This document shows, one piece after another, positions 1 through 11,324 of a DNA stretch of 64,000 nucleotides. A program made the translations under genes and the position numbers. Numbering within the stretch: the stretch's first letter is position 1; the number at the start of each line of letters is the position of its first letter. Below the pieces are notes generated by a model, which was given only the letters and a program-made list of their open reading frames with translations, did not search any database and was not told where the DNA came from. The stretch lies in contig CM022677.1 in assembly GCA_012295275.1 (NCBI GenBank), forward strand, positions 14,953,483-15,017,482, in the 5' to 3' direction. Source of the DNA: Chrysomallon squamiferum. Lineage: Eukaryota; Mollusca; Gastropoda; Neomphalida; Peltospiridae.

Positions 1-30
1 GAAAATTCTGATCGAAAAGAATCTCACTAG
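1..30 (+). pseudogene. Copy 1: last codons of a lectin/WSC receptor tail (partial at window edge)
   Basis: The first bases encode ENSD followed by RKESH and a TAG stop. Copy 3 ends its tail with the same ENSD followed directly by TGA, and the nucleotide sequence continues to match the 3' flanks of copies 4 and 6. Here the TGA is CGA, so the tail would read five residues further. Only this 3' tip is visible, so whether the gene is functional cannot be judged. It runs on the plus strand, tail-to-tail with copy 2. Confidence 0.55.
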
Positions 31-183
31 TAACTCGATCTATATTTTTATTCAAAATGTGTCGTCTGCTATGAAGTGTTTTTTTTTTTGTTTTTGTTTT
101 CTTCTTTTTTTAAATCCGTGTTAACTGTCTCAGGCGGACGTGTTTTTTTGTTTATTTCAGTACGTGTGAAACTGATTTGTTAT

Positions 184-240
<57 letters not shown>

Positions 241-1347
241 GATAGTGTAGTGAAACTAATGTACAGAGAGAGAGAAAACGAGACAGAAAGAGAGAGAGGA
301 ACAGAGAGAAAGAAAGAAAGAAAATGTAATACATTGCCCGAAACAGTAATAATAATAAAAAGAAGAAGAAGAAGAAGAAGAAAAAGAAGAAGAAGAAGAA
401 GAAGAAGAAGAAGAAGAAGAAGAAAAAGAAGAAGAAGAAAAAGAAGTAGAAAGGAAATTCGATAAATAACGAGAAGATAAAGAGGGAGGTCTTTGTTAAT
501 TTCGGAATTAATTACTTAATGTATTGTTTTACTTTTATTTTATTTCTATAAGAATATCAAAACAAGGAAACGCTGTTTGCAAACCGTATACACACATCAC
601 ATCATTCATCACATTATTCCTTTCTATAATTAAATATAGGAAAATGTTTGTTAATGTTTGTTAACAGTAATATCCGAACATTATCGTTGTAAATATACAA
701 CAGCCCTAAACTTTACCCAGAGTGTTTCCTTAAGCATTTCAATTTGTAATAATTTCAATAATAATATATAGCGTATGGGAAAAAAACAAGTCTTTGTGCC
801 TTCACTTAAATTTTCTAGCGAATGCCCTACGGTAATTAGTTAAAATCGATCAGAACTTTCCAAATTTCTTTCAGTGACAACTTCACGCTGAAATTCGAAG
901 ATTTATATCAACTCTGTGGGGATAATATGAGAATAGCTAAGTCAGCTGCATATGTAATTGCATTTAAATGAAATTAAAAATATTGGTGTCCGTGATCTTA
1001 AGAATATATCTGCGATTTATGACTTGATTTTATGTCATGAGATTTGAGAAAGAACATGTTAGATTTGATCCTGCGATAACCTGCACCTCAGTCTAGTGAA
1101 TTTCGTCTTATTTCCCTCCTCTGTCAGTTGATAATTACTTTTAAATCGGATCCCAGGATACTTTGAAACGGTTAAAATACGCGCAGGGAGAAATCATTTG
1201 ATGAAGCGGAGAGTACTAGGGTGAGATAATTCGGAAATTGTTACAGCTCACTCGAAAATATTTAAAGAATATTTCATTTACTGAACACTGTTGATGTTTA
1301 CAATATGTTAAATTAACCTACAGAGCTTTAATGCATCTGTTACAGGT

Positions 1348-1441
<94 letters not shown>

Positions 1442-1941
1442 TTAATCAAAGTGTGACGTATTTGTGACTGCGTGTGTGTATGAGTAAAGAATGATGCAAT
1501 TCATCACAAATATTTTCTATGTAAAAGGAAAAGGTATTCTAAACATATAACAACATTTTTATTTATACACTTAAAAAGGTTTGCTTGTTTACAATAATGT
1601 GTATTTGTGTATACAAATGCATACATTTCGTTTACAGAATGTATTAACAAAGACAAAATGTATGTAGGTTTGTATGTTTCAACAGAATGTATGTAAGTGT
1701 ATACAGGAATGTATGTTTACGAATTACTGTTGTTGTTATTATTATTATATTGTTATTATCGTTGTCGTATTCGTTCTAGCTTAATGTTAGTTTATACACG
1801 CTTTTCAGTCATGTTTGTATTTCTCTATGTATCATTTCATTTATACAATAATACATTCATTAAATAATATATCTTTAGATTTTATATTTTAATAAGATAT
1901 ACGAAATAGTAAAACAAATAATAATAATAAAAAAGAAATAA

Positions 1942-1984
<43 letters not shown>
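31..1984. other. Intergenic flank between tail-to-tail copies 1 and 2
   Basis: No gene is supported here. The stretch holds a (GA)n tract at about 187-238, an impure (GAA)n tract at about 356-448, a second long (GA)n tract at about 1351-1437 and (TAA)n at about 1945-1988. The sequence between about 480 and 1340 is AT-rich and not obviously repetitive. The open frame of Arg/Glu repeats at 76-465 is only the microsatellite read as protein. Confidence 0.6.
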
Positions 1985-1994
<10 letters not shown>

Positions 1995-2260
1995 TTCTTC
2001 ACAATACAAAGTAACACTGGTGCAATAAACACAAAATTAAGAAATCACATTTTCCATTTATCCAGTTTTTATTCATCAGCCCTTGAAACAGAGAATAAAT
2101 CAATCATCAGGAAGTCAAAATATATCGATTTACCTGATGATCCATTTGAATAGTAGTGAGGTTTACTGTATGACAATAAAGTTAGATTAATAATAAAAAG
2201 TTAGTATAAAACAGACTTCGAGTACGAAACAGAGAACACAACAATATCAAACAAAAAGAA

Positions 2261-2324
<64 letters not shown>

Positions 2325-2655
2325 GAACAAAACAAAAAAGTAACTGTTAACGTGGATTTTAGAAAACACTTCCTTCAAGCGACAAATTTTGCATCAGTGG
2401 AGATTAATACTAAAAATGTTAGTGTAAGAACAGATTTCACATAACTCAGGAATAATTTGAAAAATAAATCGCACTAACAAAAAGAACATTTAGATATAGG
2501 GATAAAGTACAAATACAACATATAGCGATGTAAAGAAAAATACAAATAATGCAAACAATCAAAAAACAATTTGTTAGGAAACACTGGGGGTTTAAAAAAA
2601 TAATAAATTAATAATAACAATAAAAAAAACAATAGGAAATAATAGGAAATAATAA

Positions 2656-2704
<49 letters not shown>

Positions 2705-4470
2705 TAATATATTATGAAACACTTGTAATATAAAACAAATAACAACAACAACAACACAAAAAAAAAAAAATGAGAAAGTAATAAAAGAAACTCTGGTTTG
2801 AGACCCTGTTAACATAGGTTTAAAAAAAACACTTCCTAGCAGAAACAAATTTTGCATGAAAATATCGATCGAGTTACTAGTGAGATTCTTTTCAATACAA
2901 ATTTTCCAGAACAAAATAAACAGATCAGCTGCTTTCAGAAACGTTGTCGTTGTTGTCGGAATCGTCGTGGACGTTATCAAATATTTCGGATTTCCTAGTC
3001 GGAATTAGATTGTTAGTCGAGGCAGTATGTCTGCACAGACTGGGGACTGGTAAAGCTGACGTAGCAGTATCAAGCGATGTCGTAGTTTGACCGTCAGATT
3101 GGTTAAGATAGCTGACTATAAGGTTCTGATGTTGTTGATGTTGCAGGGATTCTGTCTATGGTGTTGTAGTCTTCATATAATTGAGGTGGATGTAGGAGTC
3201 AGATAGTCGTCTTTTTTTTGTGCTTGTGGTGTCGTAGGCGCTGTCTTTGTCGAAACCAAGCTGGCTGTAGACATGAGACGTAGTTGTTACCTTTTCCTTA
3301 TCGTAGGTGTCATAGTCACCGTTGTCGTCCTCAGCAAGGTTGTTGTAGATGTTAGATGTACGAGTTGTTGTATTTGTTGTGTCTATGTTGTTGTAGTCTC
3401 CGTCATGGCTGCCTGAGAGATGATTGTCCACTTCAGACGTTGTAGTAGTAGCTGTCTTGATATCCGCTGAGTCGTAGTCTCCAGTAGATCTGTTATTGGG
3501 AAGAGCTTTAACATCTGCGATGTCGTAGTCGTTATCATTTCTGTTTTCCACGTTGACAGTAACTCCGTTTGGGACGTTGTAGTGAACACTGTGGTTTCCT
3601 TGATTTTCTGATTCAGATTTATGTTCTGCCGACGTCGATGTCGTTGTTACATCAAAACTCGAATTTGTGTGACTAGGTTGTAAATGTTCAGCAGAGCTGA
3701 TTTCATTGTTTCTTTTGTTAAAATTAATTCTTGACTCTGGTAACTTCTGAGTTTTAAAACAAAATCGACGTGTTCTGAAAAATGAAGACATTATTTAAAT
3801 TTAAACTGTGAAATCCTAAGTTAGTTTTATTATACGAGTTTCTGTCGTGACGACTCTGATAATTCAAAGGAAAAACTATTTTACATTTCAAATTAAACTG
3901 ACGTTAACTAAGAAGAATAACAGTGAAATGTGTAGATTTTCTTTTAATTTTTTTGTAAACAATTCTCACCGTTTAGTCCAAACTACGATAACAACAATGA
4001 CAAACAACACCACTACAGCAACAGCGATACCACCACCAACATATGCTGAAAATAATTACACAATAACATTGAATTAAATCTAAGAACAATTATCTATGTA
4101 AACGTTTTTTTTTATTTATTTATTTATTTAGTTATTTAGTTAGTTGGTTATTTTTTGTCACTTAGTATCGAAATAGTCTGTGTAAATTATTTTTTCATTT
4201 TTCACATGAAATTTGCTAAGTCAAAAGAAAAAAGAGATAAATACAAAGGATACTGACATATATATATTTAAATAAAGTTAATAAGATTAGCAGAATAAAT
4301 CTAGTAAATAAACAAAAAGCTAGTAAAATAAAGTTAGTAAATTAAAAACAAGGGAAATAATTCATGTAAATTAAATAAGCCATCTAGCATAGACAAACAG
4401 GTATAAAAAGAAAGAAAACAAACTATTAAAACAAAATAGTAAAATTAAAACTAACCTGGCTTTTTTTATG

Positions 4471-4704
4471 GATGTTGTATGTGAGCGGATTGTTTTGTTG
4501 GAATTATCGCCCCTGATCTTGTTGGTTCAGAAGTACTAGAAAATGATGGATGTTGTATGTCAGCGGATTGTTTTGTTGGAATTATCGCCCCTGATCTTGT
4601 TGGTTCAGAAGTACTAGAAAATGATGGATGTTGTATGTCAGCGGATTGTTTTGTTGGAATTATCGCCCCTGATCTTGCTGGTTCAGAAGTACTAGAAAAT
4701 GATG
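4471..4704 (-). repeat. Three 78-bp tandem repeats in the stalk exon of copy 2
   Basis: Units begin at 4471, 4549 and 4627 and encode 26-residue Ser/Thr/Pro-rich repeats (PSFSSTSEP...SADIQH). Copies 4, 5 and 6 have one equivalent segment in a 75-nt exon, so the stalk of copy 2 was lengthened by repeat expansion. Such segments usually act as O-glycosylated spacers. Confidence 0.9.
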
Positions 4705-4908
4705 GTTTGGAGAAAAGGATGGAAGTTGACAATTTTGGCGTAGTAGCTGGGTTTTTTGGGGGTTCTGGTTCGCAGTTGTTGTCACTGATGTGGACGTTGA
4801 TATTGGTGCAGTTACATTATCTGTAAATATATCAAAGATTATCTCGAAAAGCCATTAGATTTTTTTCATAAAAACTTTTTAAAGACATCTTTTAGCCTTA
4901 TTATTATA

Positions 4909-4980
<72 letters not shown>

Positions 4981-6035
4981 TTAAATTATAGACAGATGAT
5001 GCTGAAATGGAAAAATATGTTAATTATGACATGCATAATACATACCTACATATATACATAACAAGATTTGAAAAAATGCACACACGTATTTATTACTGGT
5101 AGTTTATACTCACATTTCTGACAAAGAGTCTGAAGTTTTGTGTGTGGAGAGTAATAATAATAATCATTTAATTCATCATCTGTACTCTGAACAAACCAAA
5201 CTAAACTTCTAAGAAACTTCCTTTTGTCAGAAAAATGTTTCAAGTACCACAGCTCATTTCCTGAACAATAAGCAAATAAATGAATAGAATTAAACAAAGC
5301 TGGAATATATATATATATATAGATGTATTATGTAAACAAATACATAAATACACTAGATAGATAGATACAAAATATTTGAGTATGCAAATGAAATAAAATG
5401 GAATAAAAAAAAAAGTAAAATAAAATAAATAAATAAGTCTAAAGATTCTAAAGATACCGTTAATCGACCTCCATTTAACTTCTCTGTGAAGTGCAATCCA
5501 GTATGATCGATTCTGTCTTTCTGGTTTTGCTAAAAGTATTTTCATAGCTGAGAGTGTATTGTCCGTTAGCTTAGATAAATCGATCCGATAATCCGCATTA
5601 TTCCATGTCATCTTGTTCTTTAGTGAAATACATATCACAGATGTGCAAAGTGAACTTTCGATCCACCATTGAAGAAGTGATGTTAATGCGTTCATCTCTG
5701 AGAGAGACAGTAAAAAATAAGTAAATAATAAAAATAAAAATAAAATAAAGTTTAAAAAATACGAAAATAAATAAATAAATAATTAGAAAAATTCAACAAG
5801 AACAAAAAAAAAAAATAATAATAAGAAAAAAAAAACGAAAAAAAAAATAAAATAAAATAAAATAAATATATAAATAAATAAATAAGAAAGAACAAAGCCA
5901 ACATGTATTGTAAACTGTAACTGATCATTTATTTATTTAATCACTTCATTACTTACTACTTACTCCTACTCTTGGTACTACTACTATTACTAATACTACT
6001 TCTACCTTTACTTTTGATACTTCAACTAATTTTCC

Positions 6036-6069
<34 letters not shown>

Positions 6070-6965
6070 CATTCATTCATTCATTCATTACTTTAATTAT
6101 AGCCATTGTAACTAAAAATACTGACACATCTATTTTAAAATAAAATGACCTGTATACACTACGTATGCTCTGTAGCTGTCACAGTTTTGAAAACCAATTG
6201 TAAAACTGTCAGAATTGAACTTGACGTAGCCGCAGCGCTTGATTCCGTCAGCGCTGTCGTCGATTTGAACTGAAGACGGAAGATCTGTAATGAAGTAATT
6301 TATATATTATTATAATTATCACTATATCGATGCATCTTAAATCATTGACTGATTCATTCATTCATTTTTCGTCCTTTCGACCATTGGTTCATTCATTCAT
6401 TCATTCGCTCGTACTTTTATACATTCATATATTCGTTTGTTTATTCATTCAAAATCACAAACTTAAAACTTCATCTACTGACCATAGTACAAATTCAAAA
6501 AAGATAAAAAAAAGAAAAAAATATATATTACAGTTATTAGTGTCACCTATTCTATAAACAGAAATTGTATTTCTTCCTCCGCAGTATTCTTCATATGTCC
6601 CTGCACATCGAACTCGTTTTGTAGTTGACTTCACAGGACTTGCTGTGTCAGAGATTTTACAGTAACACTGCTTTCCCTACAAAATATAAAATAAATAGCA
6701 ATAATAACAAAACATAACCAGGAAAAATGTGCAAATAAAATTATAGTAATATAAACACAAGAACAACAACAACAAAAACAACAACAACAATAATATCAAT
6801 AATAATAAAAAGAAGAAGAAGAAGGATAGTGGTAGTAGTAATGGTAGAAGTGGCAATAGTAGAAGAAGAAGATGATGATGAAGTGGATGCCGCAGTGACA
6901 GTTTAATAGTAGAAGTGCACCTCTCTGTGTGTCCAGTTTGTTCGTGTGTGATTCAGGTAACATAA

Positions 6966-7185
6966 GACAAGTATATATTTAACACTTTTTGTTTTAAATT
7001 CAGTCTTTATGAAGAGAAGAATTTACTAACATGTAAATATAAAACAAGTATACATTTAACACTTTTTGTTTTAAATTCAGTGTTTATGAAGACAAGAATT
7101 TACTAACGTAAATCTAAAACAAGTATATATTTAACACTTTTAGTTTTAAATTCAGTCTTTATGAAGAGAAGAATTTACCAACCTG
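6966..7185 (-). repeat. Triplicated exon 3/intron 3 junction sequence in copy 2
   Basis: A unit of about 78 bp (ACAAGTATATATTTAACAC ... GAATTTACYAAC) occurs three times in a row. The last unit overlaps the splice donor of exon 3 at 7183/7182. The two inner units carry degenerate donor-like ends. Confidence 0.7.
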
Positions 7186-8723
7186 TAAACCAATTTTTCC
7201 ATTGCTCGGTTTACATTGCTGGAAGCATTTAAAAGCATCATTGTCTTGTATTGTGTATTTACTACTCAAACTCCCAACATCGATATCTCCAACGTACTGG
7301 AATAATTTTTCATTGGAATCTGAAAACAATAACAACAACAAAAACTGTGCTATAATTGTTATTAATGATTCTGTTCTTACTGTTGATGACGTAGACAATG
7401 ATCAAAGTATAAAGTAAAATTTTGATAAAACATTAAACATTTATTTATTTTGTAAACGGCTATGAGATTAATAATAACAGAATACTCACCAGTCCACATC
7501 CAAGGTGTAAACGTCTCTAAACCTCCTACCCAATAGTTTGTGTCTTTTTCCATCAAGGAATCAAGTTTGTCGTAGTCTAAACCAGAATGACGAACAACGA
7601 GTCTGCCTCCTGCCTCCTCACAGCCAGAATACGCTGCCTCCCACCAAGTTTGTTTTTTATCCAGTGTAAAATATTCTTCTAACATTTCTTCTTGTTTTCT
7701 GTCAGACCACGGACCTGAGTTTATTTATTAAAATTTATCTTAATTATTTATATTGATATATGTTGTACAAATTTATAAATATATATTTTTTTTATGTTAT
7801 GGTTTGCTGAAGTCAATTTATGTTATATTATAGTATTAATATTACAAATTATTTTTGTTGCATTATGTTGATACCATTTATAAATACTGACCTTTTTATG
7901 TCATTGCGTGTTTTAGTCAAATGTTGTAATATTGTAATAAGTAATATTGCTATGTTATTATTTTAGTTATATTACATTACGTTATATTTTGTTATTTTAT
8001 ATAACACGTTATAATTACATTATATTAAGCTATTTTATGCACTTTTGCGTTTATAGTAAGGAGTTTATTTTTAAAAGATACTGTTAAAACATGCTAGTTT
8101 ATATTATTAATAAATGTTTTACCGTATGTTAAGACATGTTATCTTAAGTTGAAACTCTAAATTAAATTGTATTATCTTTTTGTTGTTACACTATGCAGTT
8201 ATTTCATATTAATCACTATCATTGTTGCTGTTTGTTTATGTCGTTTGTTTATTGTTGTTCTTGATGTTGTTACTGATATTATTATTGTTGTTGTCGTTCG
8301 TGTTGTTACTGTTCTTATTGTCGATGTTGTTATTGTTTTCCTGTTATTATTAAATATGATACGAGCATTTCATGTTAAAAATCAAACAAACATACATTAG
8401 ACACGATTTTTAGAAAAGTTCTGATTTTTAACCTTAAAATATAATCAGAATATACAAGAAATGACAATTCTAAAATCCTTGTTATTCACTAAGTATCACT
8501 TCAATTAAGTTTAAAATTTTAAATTATGCCCCTTGCCTTATACATTTTTGAAAAGACTTGAAAAACAAATTAAAATTAATTTAAATAAATAAAAAACTTA
8601 CTTAGTCTTTCTGCACCTGCTGTCTGATTGTAGATCGTTAATATAATCACTGCTGTTACTAAATTCATTATTTCTTTCTGTTTTCTCCTTTTTACTATCA
8701 TTTACGAAACTTCATATGCAACA

Positions 8724-8830
8724 CAATATAAAAACGTGTTTTGCTAAAATCAAGCAGGAAGTAGATATTAACTGAAAGAGGAAAACAGGTCACGAGTGTG
8801 CTGAAGGTAAAACTTGTCAGCTGAAAGGTT
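8724..8830 (-). promoter_or_regulatory. Core promoter of copy 2 with a TATA-like box and conserved proximal block
   Basis: On the minus strand a TTTTTATATTG element lies about 60 nt upstream of the ATG at 8668. The block above it, including AGGAAGT and GAAAGAGGAAAACAGGTCA on the plus strand (8755-8795), is retained ahead of copy 3 (22345-22415) and ahead of the broken exon 1 of copy 6 (53795-53855). AGGAAGT matches the ETS core and GAAAGAGGAA resembles an IRF/ETS composite. Factor assignment is inference. Confidence 0.5.
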
Positions 8831-11259
8831 CAGCCCAGACAGCTAGCAGCCTCACAATAAAAGTTCATCAGTGAATGGGTACTTAGGTTACAGAATACAC
8901 TGTTTGTCATTTTGTGTTGGTATAATTACAAGTGACACGTCGCTTTTACTAATGTAAGTTGTATGAACTACATAAATACATACAAACATACATTCAAATA
9001 TAAGGCATACATACACAAATACATAAATACATACATGCATGTAAGCATCCATAGAAGCATGCATACATACATACATAGATACATACAATCAAATATATAT
9101 ACGTAACGCATACATACATAACGTATATATACACAATATATGAATCCATACATGCATAAATGCATACACAACTCCATGCATGTATGCATATACAAATAAA
9201 TACATACATATATGTATACATACACACATCCAGACACACCCATGTACAAACACACAGAAAAATAAATACATGCTCGATTTATTTTCATACAACATCTGTT
9301 CCCAATTCATTTTCACATATTCTGAACTTAGTTTCATTAGAAACATACATAATTTGAACTTCTTTTCAGAAACACAATTTTCATAACATATTTTCATATT
9401 TACGGCTATTCCAAGCTCATTTTCACATAAACACCTATTTCCATCTTATTCTTAGATATATATATACCTATTTCCTACTTATTTTCATATAAACAGCTAT
9501 TCCCATTTTATTTTTATAAACACTTATTCACAGCTTATTTTCATGTAGACGTATTTACAACTTATTTTCATGTAGACGTATTCAGAGCTTATTTTCATGT
9601 AGACGTATTTACATCTTATTTTCATGTAGACGTATTCTCAGCTTATTTTCATGTTGACGTATTCTCAGCTTATTTTCATTTAGAGATGTTAACAACTTAT
9701 TTTCATCCAGATGTATTCACAGCTTATTTTCATGTTAACGTACTCTCAGCTTATTTTCATGTAGAGCATTCACAGCTTAATTTCACATACACGTGCATTT
9801 CCATCCTCTTTTCATAAACACGTGTTTCCAGCTAATTTTCAGGCTGACCACGTAAGATTACAAAGAGAACAGACAATATTAGATTCAAAACCAGTGTCTA
9901 CTTCAGTTCTTTGCAAAGCTGATAAATGCAAGAAATTTTGTATAAAACCCCACAAAACTAAAAAAAAAAAAACACCTTTTCACCTGTCATATTTGTTTAA
10001 AACCAATTAAATTTGTAAATTTCAAGCACTTGTGTATTGTTGGTTGGTTACAAACATATCATTTTATCACTAATATACAATGTTTGAAGATGTGTGCAAA
10101 ATAAATAATGGAAACCACTTGTTTTCTTACATAATGATTTTGAAACATAAAAATCTGGGTGGGGTATTACCTGGGACAGAGATTACACAAGTAGTATATC
10201 TCAGTTTTATAACACTCAGTCATACAGAGAATGTTAATACTAATTAAACAAACAGCTATAATTAATTTAGATCATCTTCACAGTTCGCTACGTTCTACCT
10301 GTAATGTAGTTAATGTATCTTTAAAATTCTTTGTCGTACAGGTAAATAAAAATAATATTCATTAAATTCATTCAGTTTAAAATTCTGCTTGTCTGTTCTG
10401 TGATTTTCATTTGAAGATTGTTTATAACAAAATAATGTTGCTTATGTTGTTTATATGTATTTATGTCAGTCACATACATAGTGCAGAATTACTTGTTTCA
10501 CTTTGTTAAACTAGAAACTTTGAAGTTGACGAATGTCAGGTCTCCCAGGTAGTAATGAAATAACAACGTGTTTTGTCACATTTTTGTACTCATCACGTTT
10601 TATTACTAAATGTCATTAGAAACTTGTCTTTAGTATTAAAACTGATGTTTTAAAACTGATTTTGAACTTTTATTTTTGGTTTTTTTGGGTTTTTATCTAT
10701 TTATTTAGTTATATCCTGTGTGACATTATCTTTAAATCTCCTTGATTTTAGACACAAAATGTGTTTGTATTCAAATTATAGGTAAATGTAAATTAGTCCA
10801 CACGTTTCATATTAGTTTAATTGCAAAAAAGGTGTACTTCAAATTCACAGGTTGTCACAAATAAAAATAAATTTTCCAGTTTAGGTTTACACTGTATATT
10901 TTATTTATTTTATTTAAGTTTAAATTAGGATGTGCTGTCTCTAGTGAAACATACAGTTTAACAGTTAGCATGTGTGTAACTGATTTGTCAAACAAGTGAT
11001 TTAACAGAGAATATAAGTGCTGACTGATTTTACTGGAATCATTAGAATATCAGAGCAGTCTTAAAATAGCGCAGAAATCGACAAATAGCGGAGAAAACAC
11101 ACACACACAGTTACATAATATGATTGTCACCTACGTCATAATAATATCTTGTGTGTTAATGTCACATTTTATCTTTCTTGTTCTTTCTTTTTCCCTCCCA
11201 TACTCATTAATATCACTAATACATTGTCATTGTTACCGTCATCATCATCATCATCATTT

Positions 11260-11324
<65 letters not shown>

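Larger units (their letters stand above)
3156..8668 (-). pseudogene. Copy 2: CTLD-WSC-CTLD transmembrane receptor gene, decayed
   Basis: Ten exons, minus strand, each with GT/AG borders: 8668-8602 signal peptide (MNLVTAVIIL start); 7714-7490 half C-type lectin-like domain (WWEAAYSGC, YWVGGLE, WMWT); 7319-7183 and 6676-6547 WSC domain (CFQQC, QCYCK, RCAGTYEEYCGG); 6284-6150 two-cysteine segment; 5697-5458 and 5260-5114 second lectin-like domain (YWIALHRE, LCQK); 4820-4456 stalk; 4045-3970 membrane helix; 3774-3156 tail. Lesions: an in-frame TAA at 4468-4466 just before the membrane exon; a 1-nt shortfall in a C/A homopolymer in exon 8 (total exon length is one base short of a multiple of three); a 1-nt deletion in the tail giving a TAG at 3158-3156 and loss of the distal tail. 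The tail NPxY site reads NSSF. Most likely a pseudogene; a secreted receptor is the alternative. Confidence 0.72.

Noticed and set aside
76-465. Open frame of 129 codons made of Arg/Glu and Arg/Lys repeats
   Set aside because: It is the (GA)n and (GAA)n microsatellites read as protein; it has no non-repetitive core and no conservation.
8888-9397. Cys/Met/Tyr-rich frames
   Set aside because: CATA/TATG simple sequence read in several frames; not conserved as protein in the matching flanks.
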